Of a DNA stretch of 64,000 bases, positions 17,843 to 26,123 are shown piece after piece (within the stretch, counting starts at the first letter, position 1; each line of letters opens with the position of its first letter). This DNA is from Pelodictyon phaeoclathratiforme BU-1 (lineage in GTDB: Bacteria > Bacteroidota > Chlorobiia > Chlorobiales > Chlorobiaceae). A program made the position numbers and the translations under genes. The DNA lies in assembly GCF_000020645.1 (NCBI RefSeq), contig NC_011060.1, forward strand, positions 184,501 to 248,500, written 5' to 3'. The notes beneath the pieces are model-generated. The model saw nothing but the letters and a program-made list of their open reading frames with translations. It did not search any database and was not told where the DNA came from.

Positions 17843-18638
17843 ATTCATGCGTAATGCGCTCCTTGCAGCACTGCTTTCCAGTGTTGCCTGTGGTGTTATT
17901 GGCACCTATGTGGTGGTCAAAAAGATTGGTTTTATCAGTGGAGGTATCGCGCATACGGCGTTTGGAGGGATTGGGCTGGGCTACTACCTTGGGATCAATC
18001 CGCTGCTTGGCGTTATTCCGTTCAGTTTGGCTGCAGCGCTGGCTATTGGTCTGTTGAGCAAGAAGGGAAAGGTTGCTGAAGATACCGCAATCGGAACGTT
18101 CTGGGCGGTCGGAATGGCCGTTGGAGTTCTTTTTATCGGCCTTAAGCCGGGGTATGCTCCCGATCTCTTCAGCTATCTTTTTGGCAATATTCTGACGGTT
18201 CCATCATTTGATCTGTGGATGATTCTGTTGCTCGATCTGCTTATTCTTGCTGTGGTATGGCTGCTGAGCAAGGAATTTCTTGCTATCTCGTTTGATGAGG
18301 AGTATGCTGCCGTATCGGGGTTGCAGACAACGGCACTCTATCTTGTAATGCTCTGTCTGATTGCCCTGACGGTGGTGGTTATGGTGCGTGTTGTGGGTAT
18401 TGTGATGGTGATTGCGCTTCTGACGATTCCTGCAGCCATTGCGCGGATGCTGAGCCGCAGCTTGCCAGGGATGATGGTTCGGGCAGTTGTGCTTTCAGCG
18501 CTTTTCAGCATTTTGGGGCTCTGGCTCTCCTTTTTGCTTGATATTGCTTCCGGAGCAACCATTATTCTTGTTGCAGGGTTTTCCTTTTTTCTTGCGCAAG
18601 GATGGCGATTCGTCAGCACGTTCTTGAGGGGTCGATAA
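17817..18638 (+). CDS. znuB: Zinc/manganese ABC transporter permease
   Basis: 273 residues, highly hydrophobic with about 8 membrane segments, of the ABC-3 permease family (VACGVIGTYVVVKKIGFISGG near the N-terminus, GIAHTAFGGIGLGYYLG next). It forms the inner-membrane channel of the metal importer. Its start lies inside the ATPase gene, indicating translational coupling. Confidence 0.92.
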   Translation: MLQEIFAFEFMRNALLAALLSSVACGVIGTYVVVKKIGFISGGIAHTAFGGIGLGYYLGINPLLGVIPFSLAAALAIGLLSKKGKVAEDTAIGTFWAVGMAVGVLFIGLKPGYAPDLFSYLFGNILTVPSFDLWMILLLDLLILAVVWLLSKEFLAISFDEEYAAVSGLQTTALYLVMLCLIALTVVVMVRVVGIVMVIALLTIPAAIARMLSRSLPGMMVRAVVLSALFSILGLWLSFLLDIASGATIILVAGFSFFLAQGWRFVSTFLRGR

Positions 18639-18779
18639 CAGCACGGGCTGAATGTCTGCCCGTGCTCTCTCTCCTGAAGCGGTTCCGGGAGGTTTCCCAA
18701 AAACCCTTTAACCTCACCAATCATTTTTTTTGGCAAGTTCAGAGGTGTCTGGAGCAACCGGAAGCGGCAGGATGGTGTG

Positions 18780-18950
18780 TCAGGCTTTTACCTGGCGTTG
18801 CTCCTGGAGCATCATGAAGATTGCGAAAGCGGCACCCGGCAACCAGCCGAACAGCGTGAGAAGCCCGGTCAGCATGATCGTCCCGGCCTCTTTGTTTGTA
18901 ACTGCAGCCGGGGGAAGAACAACTGCAAGAATCCATCTGCGAATATCCAT
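18780..18950 (-). CDS. YqaE/Pmp3 family small membrane proteolipid
   Basis: A 56-residue protein on the minus strand, too short to be noticed easily. It begins MDIRRWILAVVLPPAAV and continues with ILTGLLTLFGWLPGAA-like text (IMLTGLLTLFGWLPGAAFAI), two membrane spans with the family's PP and GWLPG features. A good ribosome site (GGAGCTTGAAG) precedes the ATG. Homologues are stress-induced small membrane proteins. It stands alone, convergent with the metal ABC operon. Confidence 0.85.
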   Translation of the reverse strand: MDIRRWILAVVLPPAAVTNKEAGTIMLTGLLTLFGWLPGAAFAIFMMLQEQRQVKA

Positions 18951-19137
18951 CTTCAAGCTCCTTTTTTTTATGAAATAATCGTAAATTTAATACTTATACA
19001 GACAAGAAGCAATGCAAAAACTTTCTTCGGAGGTTCCGTTGTTGTTAACGGGTGATGCTATTTCTTGCATTTTAATTCTAAAATTGTAAATTGAGGTCCC
19101 TTCAGAAATAATCCTGAGTAAAAAGAGTGCTCTTGAT

Positions 19138-19470
19138 TTGTTGAACATAAATAGAAAAAACTTGCTTAATAAAGTTCATCCCGACGTGGTTTTGGATGAT
19201 GTTGATGAGGTCATTGATGAGCCGAATTTTAATAACCACAATACCTCTCCAGACCCGCCCAGTCCGTACGCTGACCTTGAAAAAAAGTATCGCAAAAATC
19301 GGTTTAACAAAAACAGAAGCAAAACATCTTCTGATTTATTTGGTGTGAACGGCGCTGGCAAGCATCCCGCTTCGAAAAGTGTGGATGGTAATCGGTTGCA
19401 GAAAAGAAAACCAAAAAAGAAAGCTTTTTCCAAGGCATCCCGCGTTACTTCAGGCAAACGTAACCCTTAA
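19138..19470 (+). CDS. Hypothetical basic low-complexity protein
   Basis: An open frame of 110 residues from a TTG; Asn/Asp/Ser/Pro rich in the first half and Lys/Arg rich in the second (LQKRKPKKKAF), predicted disordered. The frame stays open upstream of the TTG and reads SKKSALDLL, which looks coding, but contains no ATG, GTG or further TTG in good context, so the real start is uncertain. I recognise no family. It could be a Chlorobi-specific nucleic-acid-binding protein; an antisense frame covers the same stretch but looks like a shadow. Confidence 0.4.
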   Translation: MLNINRKNLLNKVHPDVVLDDVDEVIDEPNFNNHNTSPDPPSPYADLEKKYRKNRFNKNRSKTSSDLFGVNGAGKHPASKSVDGNRLQKRKPKKKAFSKASRVTSGKRNP

Positions 19471-19572
19471 CAGGCCAGGCAGGCAGCTCTTTTCAATAGT
19501 ATTTTCACTGGTAAAGCAACGTTGCCGGTAGGGCAGGGTGTTTGCCTCCTGCAGCCAATACAAGGGATCAGT

Positions 19573-20403
19573 ATGGCATTCGAAATACAGGCTCACCGGG
19601 GTGGAAGGGCCCTCTTTCCTGAAAATACCCTTCATGCTTTCTGTCATGCCGCCTCTCTTGGCATCAGGGTTCTTGAGCTTGATTTGGTTGTATCGAAAGA
19701 TCATCAGATTCTTGTTTCCCATGATCCATGGCTTTCAGCCCCTCTCTGTGCTGATGCTCATGGTCATCAGTTGAGCGCTGAAGATCGGTTTCGTTACATC
19801 ATTTATGAGATGAACTCTGCCGATATCGCCTCTTTTGACTGTGGGTTGCCTCATCCCTCTTTTCCGGGCCAGCTTCGTGTTGCTTCCTTCAAACCACCTC
19901 TTGCCACCGTATTCAGGGAGGTCGACTCCTATATAGTGTCGTCGGGTATGAAGGGAGAAATGATCTATAATCTTGAAATCAAATCGTGGCCAGACAAGGA
20001 TGATTTGTTTCATCCGCCGCCTGACCAATATGCTGCGCTGGTTGTTCAGCTTATAGAAACTGCCGGGTTATCATTGCGAGTCAGGATTCAGTCTTTTGAT
20101 GAGAGGGTGATTCGGGCTGCGTGGAGAGTGAACCCTCGGCTCTGTTATGGACTTTTGATTGAGGAGAGGCACAATCCCGACAGACTTATGCTGGAGCTTG
20201 GTTTTGTTCCCCGATATGTCAATCCCCATTTTTCTCTTGTTGAGAGGGAGATGACAGAAGCTTTTCATGAAAAGGGTATCGGCATGATACCCTGGACGGT
20301 CAACCGGAGGGAGGAGATGCTGGCCATGAAGTCGCTTGGAGCTGAAGGGATCATCACGGATTATCCCGAACGAGCAATTGCTCTTTTTGGTTTGCCGGAT
20401 TAG
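19573..20403 (+). CDS. Glycerophosphodiester phosphodiesterase
   Basis: 276 residues, GDPD family of TIM-barrel hydrolases that release glycerol-3-phosphate from deacylated phospholipids. N-terminal signature AHRGGRALFPENTLHAF, metal/acid residues ELDLVVSKDHQILVSHDP and C-terminal WTVNRREEMLAMKSLGAEGIITDYP are all present. Start chosen at ATG 19573 behind AAGGGATCAGT. There is no signal peptide, so it is probably cytoplasmic. It converges with the BatD-like gene. Confidence 0.92.
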   Translation: MAFEIQAHRGGRALFPENTLHAFCHAASLGIRVLELDLVVSKDHQILVSHDPWLSAPLCADAHGHQLSAEDRFRYIIYEMNSADIASFDCGLPHPSFPGQLRVASFKPPLATVFREVDSYIVSSGMKGEMIYNLEIKSWPDKDDLFHPPPDQYAALVVQLIETAGLSLRVRIQSFDERVIRAAWRVNPRLCYGLLIEERHNPDRLMLELGFVPRYVNPHFSLVEREMTEAFHEKGIGMIPWTVNRREEMLAMKSLGAEGIITDYPERAIALFGLPD

Positions 20404-20432
20404 CCCTCTTTATCGGGGAGCTCTTTTTTGTT

Positions 20433-21776
20433 TCAGCGTGAAGAGCCTGCTTTTTTCAGTGCACGCAAGAGAGCTTCAACTTTTGTTGTAATCCAGTCAG
20501 GGATTCGGCTCTCTTTTTCTCTGGAAGGGCTGTAAAGGATTCTGTCCAATGAGTCAAGCACAACGGGGAGTTCTGAGCGGGTTTCATCGGGGATTTTGAT
20601 TTCCTGCATCGCATCGTTCAGCTCTGTCCTTGTCATACCTCCAGGGCTTTTTATGCCTGCCTCTTCCAGCAAGGTGAAAAGTTGCTCTTTCATGGTTCGG
20701 GCAGATTTTCCAGACGCTTCTGGTTGTTCACTTTTGTTTTCAGCCAGTACACGCTTTGCGTCCATAAGACGCTTTTTTCTTACCAAAACAATTGCTGCAG
20801 AGCTCATTACTATCAGCAATGCGATTGCAATGAAGATTGAGGTGATGGTTTTCTTTTTTTCTGTAGAGGTATTGAGAGGAGCACTTTCGTCGGCTGTAGC
20901 TTGTTGTGCTGTTGAGTCGACTGTTATGGTGAGAGGTTGTGCGTAAAGAGTGCTGAACCGTTTTGTTTCAGGATTGAAAACAACAAGCGGTGTTGCGGTG
21001 ATCTGAAAAACACCTTTCGATTGGGGCCAGACTACCATTGTTGAGATAATAGTGCCCGATGTCAACTCTGACTCTTTTGACAGGATTGTTTTTCTTTCCG
21101 GAGGGTTACGACGAAAACTCTCGTGGATGAGCAGGCTGGGAAGTTCAAGGGTAAGGAGGCTCCCTGTTCCGGCGAGTGTCAGTTTCAGGGAGAGTGGCTC
21201 TCCTGTTTTGAGCTTTTGCTTGTCGGCCATGAGGTTGAGCGAGAAGAGGCCTACTGCCCCGGAAAGTTTATCCGGAACGGGTTCCGGCAGGGCATGGACA
21301 GAGATGGTAAGCGCGGGCGCTGTTATACGGAAACGGTTGTCAGGGAGTACTTTTCCATCCATTGCGACGTTATCCTGCGGGATGGTGCACAGCATGCTGT
21401 AGCCTGACAAGGTGATTTTGCCACTCTGGATGGGTACCACTTTGAACTGCTTGATGACGGCACTTCTGAACTGCTTTCCCTGAATTGTTACCGGGATACT
21501 TCTGATAAAGCGTTCTGTTTTGGTTTCACTTGCCCATACTCCCTGAAGAGAAGGAGCTACTTCATCAGATATTTTTGGTGCGTCAGTATTAAAATAGAGC
21601 CGATAGGTCAGGAGTACCTCCTGGCCTACAAAGGGGTGATCGTTGTTTATTGAGGAGGCAAGGAATGGCTCGGTTTCGAGCACCTTTGACGCTCCGGCGA
21701 ATGCCGGAACGCAAAGGAGCGCCAGGATAAGCAGTAAAAAAGGGCGGTAGCGATAACGAGCGAAGCCTGTGGCCAT
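20433..21776 (-). CDS. BatD-like protein
   Basis: 447 residues. A signal peptide (residues about 10–28, LLLILALLCVPAFA), beta-rich extracytoplasmic domains with the FVGQEVLLTYRLYFNTDA motif typical of BatD, one membrane span near residues 320–340 and a cytoplasmic tail. BatD is part of the Bat/MoxR envelope system first named for aerotolerance in Bacteroides. Here it is separated from the BatA/BatB genes (49–51 kb) and sits 5 bases after proC. The exact function is unknown; partner binding to the vWA proteins is inferred from other genomes. Confidence 0.8.
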   Translation of the reverse strand: MATGFARYRYRPFLLLILALLCVPAFAGASKVLETEPFLASSINNDHPFVGQEVLLTYRLYFNTDAPKISDEVAPSLQGVWASETKTERFIRSIPVTIQGKQFRSAVIKQFKVVPIQSGKITLSGYSMLCTIPQDNVAMDGKVLPDNRFRITAPALTISVHALPEPVPDKLSGAVGLFSLNLMADKQKLKTGEPLSLKLTLAGTGSLLTLELPSLLIHESFRRNPPERKTILSKESELTSGTIISTMVVWPQSKGVFQITATPLVVFNPETKRFSTLYAQPLTITVDSTAQQATADESAPLNTSTEKKKTITSIFIAIALLIVMSSAAIVLVRKKRLMDAKRVLAENKSEQPEASGKSARTMKEQLFTLLEEAGIKSPGGMTRTELNDAMQEIKIPDETRSELPVVLDSLDRILYSPSREKESRIPDWITTKVEALLRALKKAGSSR

Positions 21777-21781
21777 ATCGA

Positions 21782-22582
21782 TTATTTCATGAGTTCTCTG
21801 GAGCGTGCCGCAGCGGCGGCAACTGTTTCAACCAGAATCTGCCGGATATTTTTTTCATCCATGACCTTCAGTCCAGCTTCTGTTGTTCCTCCTGGAGTTG
21901 TAACATCCCGTTTGAGCTCTGCCGGGCTTTTCTGTCCAGAGAGTACCATTGTTGCGGCCCCGATCATGGTTTGTGCACCAAGGAGGAGGGCTTCAGCAGG
22001 GGAAAGGCCGCACTGTACACCTCCCTCGGCCAGAGCATCCAGAATATGGAACATGTAGGCCGGTCCGCTGCCGGAGAGGGCTGTTGCTGCATCCATCTGC
22101 GACTCATCAAGGATCGCCACCTGGCCAATGGAACGGAAAAGGTCAGAGGCAAGAAGGAGATCTTCGTCTGTAGCCATTTTCCCCCGGCAAAGAGCGGTCA
22201 TTCCCTTTCCAACAAATGCTGGTGTATTAGGCATTACCCTGATAACACGTGTTTCCGCTTGTGCAAATTTCCTGATAAACTCCGAGGAAATTCCCGCTGC
22301 AACGCTGATAAGCAGGTGTTTGGCGCCGAGAACGGGTTTCAGCTCCCCGAGTACCTCTTCCATCTGGTAGGGTTTGACGGCAAGAATAATGACCTGTGAT
22401 TTCAGGGCAAGTTCTATAATTGAGAGGCATGGCAAAACAGGGTAATCGGCGGCAATGGAGGCAAGAGCGGCTGGTTCCTTGTCAAATCCTGCAAGAAAAG
22501 TCCCTTCTCTCTGGCTGAGTCCGGCAATAAGCGCACGGGCAATTCTTCCTGTTCCGACAAAGCCAATATGAAGATCGTTCAT
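21782..22582 (-). CDS. proC: Pyrroline-5-carboxylate reductase
   Basis: 266 residues; last step of proline synthesis, NAD(P)H-dependent. N-terminal Rossmann motif GFVGTGRIARALIAG, central MPNTPAFVGKGMTAL and the C-terminal signature LKRDVTTPGGTTEAGL are present. I start at the ATG at 22582, which directly precedes the Rossmann strand; an in-frame ATG at 22612 would add 10 residues. No clear ribosome site at either. Confidence 0.95.
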   Translation of the reverse strand: MNDLHIGFVGTGRIARALIAGLSQREGTFLAGFDKEPAALASIAADYPVLPCLSIIELALKSQVIILAVKPYQMEEVLGELKPVLGAKHLLISVAAGISSEFIRKFAQAETRVIRVMPNTPAFVGKGMTALCRGKMATDEDLLLASDLFRSIGQVAILDESQMDAATALSGSGPAYMFHILDALAEGGVQCGLSPAEALLLGAQTMIGAATMVLSGQKSPAELKRDVTTPGGTTEAGLKVMDEKNIRQILVETVAAAAARSRELMK

Positions 22583-22910
22583 GAAATTATTTTTTATGAA
22601 TGAAAAGAGCATACCGATATGTACACTTTTTCATCCGATTTTCCATCCTTACAGAGGAGGCCTCTCTCTTGCCAGCTCTGTTATGTGAACGAAATCTGAT
22701 GCGTTTGAGGAGGGCAGAGTCGGCTGTTTACACGGAGATTGCTGTGTGATGATAGGCTGTACAGGAGCCAGGGGGAGTAATGCCAATATTCCATCGAGGC
22801 ATCTCAGGCAGGAAAGCGAGGGCATTTTTGACTGCTATCAGGGCCCGGAATGAACAAGAACAAAGCGGGATCTTCTCCCGCTTTGTTTAGAATCGTGAAA
22901 GCGGTACTCT
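22583..22910. other. Intergenic region between proC and cytochrome gene
   Basis: 328 bases without a credible gene. A strong hairpin lies near its right end (listed separately). A 34-codon frame from an ATG near 22749 has no recognisable features. Confidence 0.5.
22859..22889 (-). terminator. Terminator after the c-555-like cytochrome gene
   Basis: AACAAAGCGGGA (22859–22870) pairs perfectly with TCCCGCTTTGTT (22876–22887) around a 5-base loop. It lies 22 bases past the stop of the minus-strand cytochrome gene. The flanking T-runs are short. Confidence 0.7.
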
Positions 22911-23246
22911 TTATTTGCTCTGCTGGATCATGAACGCTACAGCATTGCCGACCTGGGCGTCGGTGAGCTTTGGATTACCACCTTTTGCGGGCATCATCCC
23001 TTTTTTGCCTGTGAAGCCTTTGATGGATTTGCTGACAAGTACAGCCTCTCCCAAGGAGAGACGGGGTGCCCATACCGCCTTATCGCCGGTTTTAGGAGCT
23101 CCCATTATGCCGGTCTTGTGACAGGTTGAACAGTTGGCGTCGTACACGGTTTTTCCTGCTGCGGCATTGTAGGCAGCCTGGGCATCGGTTGAGCTCATGG
23201 AAAAAACAAAAAGTGCGCAAAAGGCGGCTGAAAGAAAACGAGACAT
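22911..23246 (-). CDS. Soluble cytochrome c-555-like
   Basis: 111-residue precursor with a signal peptide (residues 1–24, ending DAQAA) and a mono-haem class I domain: haem site CSTCH and the Met-ligand region GMMPAKGGNPKLTDAQV. Such small periplasmic cytochromes carry electrons from sulfide and thiosulfate oxidation to the reaction centre in green sulfur bacteria. Start at the ATG at 23246 behind AAGGGAGGATCCTCT. The next gene upstream encodes a lipoprotein relative (see findings). Confidence 0.9.
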   Translation of the reverse strand: MSRFLSAAFCALFVFSMSSTDAQAAYNAAAGKTVYDANCSTCHKTGIMGAPKTGDKAVWAPRLSLGEAVLVSKSIKGFTGKKGMMPAKGGNPKLTDAQVGNAVAFMIQQSK

Positions 23247-23478
23247 AGAGGATCCTCCCTTGGAATTATTATTTGAGTTTATGGTTACGGCTGATGCCGC
23301 CAAAGAAAATGAAAGACCCCAATTTTACCATTTTAACCGTATCAATCCAAATGGTTTCGATATCTGCGCCGTTAAGAAACGGATTAAGAATCAGATGGCA
23401 GGAGTGTACTTTCCATTCGGGAAAGAGAGACGGGAGCTGCGTTCTGCAGATCCCGCTCAATAAAAAAAGGAGCTTCCT

Positions 23479-23919
23479 TTACTTTGATTTGTCGGCCATG
23501 AAGGCGACAGCGTTGGTTACCTCTTCATCTGTCAAACTGGCGTTGCCACCTTTTGCCGGCATCATGCCTGCTTTACCTGTGAAGCCGTCAATTGATTTTT
23601 TAGCCATCACTTCTACCCCCTGAGCAATACGGGCACTCCAGGCGGCTTTGTCTCCGGGTTTCGGTGCACCCATCATACCCGCGTCGTGACATGCGGCACA
23701 GTTTGTGTCATAGATGGTTTTTCCTGCGGCAAGTTTTGGGTCTGCCGGTGCTTCTTCCTTTACTGGCTCGGCAACCGGAGCAGCGGCTGGTGCAGCAACT
23801 GGTGCGGCGTCAGTCTTTGCTTCAGGAAACTCAAGAGAGGCTGGTGGTTTTTCAAGGCCGCATGCACCGAGGAAAAAGAGTCCTACGGTCAAAAAAGGCA
23901 GGAAAGGCTTCATGGTCAT
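23479..23919 (-). CDS. Lipoprotein c-type cytochrome (c-555-like)
   Basis: 146 residues: a lipoprotein signal (LTVGLFFLGACG), then an Ala/Pro/Val/Glu-rich linker of about 45 residues, then a c-555-like domain with haem site CAACH and Met region GMMPAKGGNASLTDEEV. The fold half is closely similar to the soluble cytochrome encoded next to it, so the pair arose by duplication. I infer that it is tethered to the membrane as a swinging electron carrier. Start chosen at 23919; 23913 is also possible. Confidence 0.85.
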   Translation of the reverse strand: MTMKPFLPFLTVGLFFLGACGLEKPPASLEFPEAKTDAAPVAAPAAAPVAEPVKEEAPADPKLAAGKTIYDTNCAACHDAGMMGAPKPGDKAAWSARIAQGVEVMAKKSIDGFTGKAGMMPAKGGNASLTDEEVTNAVAFMADKSK

Positions 23920-23977
23920 TGTTGAAACAGGTTTTGATTGTTGTGCCGGGTGTGGTTCAGAAATCATGACAGACAGT

Positions 23978-25429
23978 TTAAAAATTATTCGGCGTATGGC
24001 AAAATGGTTTTTTTGTATGTTTTTTTTCCATCTGTTGCTGTAAATCGTGGCGGGAAAGTCTGTAGAGATGGGCGTAGAAGAGATTGAAGAGCATCACGGC
24101 ACTTTTTGCTTGTGGAGCTCTCACGCCTCTGATAAGGGCATTTTTGATGCTGAACACTTGTCGTGTAAGGAGTGAATAGCTCTCGACAAAGGCGTCGAGA
24201 GGAATGTTTTTTGGCTGGTAAAGCATCTCCTGGCCGAACGAATAACGATATGCGGTAACATCAAGGGGATCGAACAGCAGTCGTCCCTCTTCGCGGAGTC
24301 GTTCGAAAACCTTTGTCCCAGGAATGGGGCGCAAAATATTGATGCCGGGAACGTCGAGCTTTGTCTGGTTTATGAAATCAAGGATTGCGGCCGGAGTGTC
24401 GAGCGTGTCGCCGTCGAGACCGTAAATGAAACTGCCGTAAAGGCTGATTCCTGCTTCCCGGATATTTTTAATTGCGCAGACAAGTTCACCCGCCCGGTTT
24501 TGATTTTTTTTATGTGCATGTCGGCTTTTTGCTTCGATACTCTCAATACCAACCAGGAGAGCCTGGCATCCAGAACGGGCGAAGGTTTCAAGCAGTTCAT
24601 GCTGCTGGCCGAGGGTGGTTGTGGATTGTCCGAACCAGCGGATTTTGAGGGGGATGAGTTGCCGGAAAAGTTCCTGGGCATAGAGGGGATCGGCGTTTAT
24701 GGAGTCATCAACAAAAAAGAATATTCTCTGGTCATGAAGTTTAAAGCGTTCAACTTCACTGACAACGTCAGCAATTGCTCTTCTGCGGAGAGTATGGCCG
24801 TTCAGGAGATGCACATTGCAGAAGTCGCAGTTGTACTGGCACCCCCTTCCTGTCTGGATAAGGTTTGTGGTGAAGTATCGGTTTTTGACCAGTGATCGTT
24901 TACTGACAGGCCTTGAGATGTTGAGATCGGGAAAGTTGGCGGATTGATAGAGCGGTTTGAGTCTCTCTGTTGTGAGGTCGGTCAGTACCTCCTTCCAGAG
25001 GTCATCAGCCTCTCCAAGTACAAGAACATCTGCATGGGGTTTGCAGGAGTCGGTGAAGAGCGTTACATGTGCGCCTCCGAGGACAACTGCAATTCCTCTG
25101 GAACGGAGTTGATCGGCAAGAGTGAACGCTTTTCTTGCCATTCCTGTCTGGACGCTTATGCCTACCAGATCCCATGTTTTATCAAAGGGAAATTCCTCGA
25201 ATCGCATGTCGCAGATCGACTGCTCGACTCCCGGTACGTCAAGAGAGCTCAGGATCATGAGCGAGAGCGGTGGAATAGCAAACTGACTCTGTTTGATCAA
25301 GCTTCTGAGTGAGTGGTTGAAGCTCCGTAACAGAGGGTTGCTCCTTTTCTCGTCGTAAAGAGAACGGGCACCATCAACACCGCTTTCCGATGGAAGAAAA
25401 ACCAGCAGAACATTTTTTTGTCTCGGCAT
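23978..25429 (-). CDS. B12-binding-type radical SAM protein
   Basis: 483 residues. N-terminal half resembles the cobalamin-binding domain (SVQTGMARKAFTLADQLRSRG, VVLGGAHVTLF) of the BchE/HpnJ group, but no DxHxxG cobalamin motif is visible. The radical SAM cluster site is CQYNCDFC (GRGCQYNCDFCNVH). The C-terminal ~100 residues carry a family-specific helical extension. In green sulfur bacteria such proteins include the bacteriochlorophyll methyltransferases BchQ and BchR, and this could be one of that group or a hopanoid/lipid enzyme; I cannot decide from sequence. It lies 58 bases before the lipoprotein cytochrome gene. Confidence 0.82.
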   Translation of the reverse strand: MPRQKNVLLVFLPSESGVDGARSLYDEKRSNPLLRSFNHSLRSLIKQSQFAIPPLSLMILSSLDVPGVEQSICDMRFEEFPFDKTWDLVGISVQTGMARKAFTLADQLRSRGIAVVLGGAHVTLFTDSCKPHADVLVLGEADDLWKEVLTDLTTERLKPLYQSANFPDLNISRPVSKRSLVKNRYFTTNLIQTGRGCQYNCDFCNVHLLNGHTLRRRAIADVVSEVERFKLHDQRIFFFVDDSINADPLYAQELFRQLIPLKIRWFGQSTTTLGQQHELLETFARSGCQALLVGIESIEAKSRHAHKKNQNRAGELVCAIKNIREAGISLYGSFIYGLDGDTLDTPAAILDFINQTKLDVPGINILRPIPGTKVFERLREEGRLLFDPLDVTAYRYSFGQEMLYQPKNIPLDAFVESYSLLTRQVFSIKNALIRGVRAPQAKSAVMLFNLFYAHLYRLSRHDLQQQMEKKHTKKPFCHTPNNF

Positions 25430-25437
25430 GCTCTATG

Positions 25438-26103
25438 CTACCAGTCCCGATTATTTTTGCTACCCTGCGCAGTCGATTTTGTTCTCAGGGGGAGGTGCCG
25501 CATCAGCGCAGTTTCATCCTGCCGGGCATGGTCAAGCAGACGTTCAGCACTATCATTGCTGATACCCGAGGGCGGTGGAGAGGCGCTTTTTTTGCCGGAG
25601 CTGGATGAAGAGGGGTGCTCGGATTGCTCAAGTTCATAAAGGTAACGGCGGACAATTTCATAGTTGATTTTTGCATCACCCTCATCAGGATCAGTTAACA
25701 GTACCGTTTTGAAGCGATTGAGCGATTGGCGGAAAAGTATCTTTTTTTCTGCTTTTCCGTTGCTTCCGATAGCTTTCATTGCGAGGGTGTTGCCTTCATT
25801 GAATATCGCTTTCACGCCGAGTTCTTTTTGTCTGCCCTCAGCTTTTGATCTGAGAGCAAACAGTGTTGCGGCTTCAGGATATTTTCCCTGCATATAGAGG
25901 GCGCAGGCAAGATTGAAGCTGGCAACCCCCCTCTCGTTTTGTTCAGGAAGGGCTGCCAGCTCCCGATAAACGGTTTCTGCCCGGCTGTAAGCGTGCCGTT
26001 CATAGAATGCATCGGCTTTGAGTCGTAAACGATACTCCCCCAGCATCTCCTGCATTGAAGGTGCGAGAGCAAAAACAAGCAGGAGTGTGTGCAGCAGCAT
26101 CAT
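25438..26103 (-). CDS. TPR-repeat membrane protein (BatC/E-like)
   Basis: 221 residues with an N-terminal signal or anchor (LLHTLLLVFALAPSM), TPR-like repeats in residues 30–140 (SRAETVYRELAAL, GKYPEAATLFALRSKA) and a Ser/Pro-rich tail. In Bat operons, proteins of this size with TPRs are called BatC or BatE, and BatD, BatA, BatB and MoxR genes are all in this window, so a Bat role is a reasonable inference but unproved. It is 8 bases before the radical SAM gene. Confidence 0.6.
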   Translation of the reverse strand: MMLLHTLLLVFALAPSMQEMLGEYRLRLKADAFYERHAYSRAETVYRELAALPEQNERGVASFNLACALYMQGKYPEAATLFALRSKAEGRQKELGVKAIFNEGNTLAMKAIGSNGKAEKKILFRQSLNRFKTVLLTDPDEGDAKINYEIVRRYLYELEQSEHPSSSSSGKKSASPPPSGISNDSAERLLDHARQDETALMRHLPLRTKSTAQGSKNNRDW

Positions 26104-26123
26104 GGCAAAAGCGCTTTCGTGGC

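Noticed and set aside
19176..19457. Minus-strand frame opposite the basic hypothetical protein
   Set aside because: No ribosome site, Ser/Leu/Phe-rich shadow of a Lys/Glu-rich frame.
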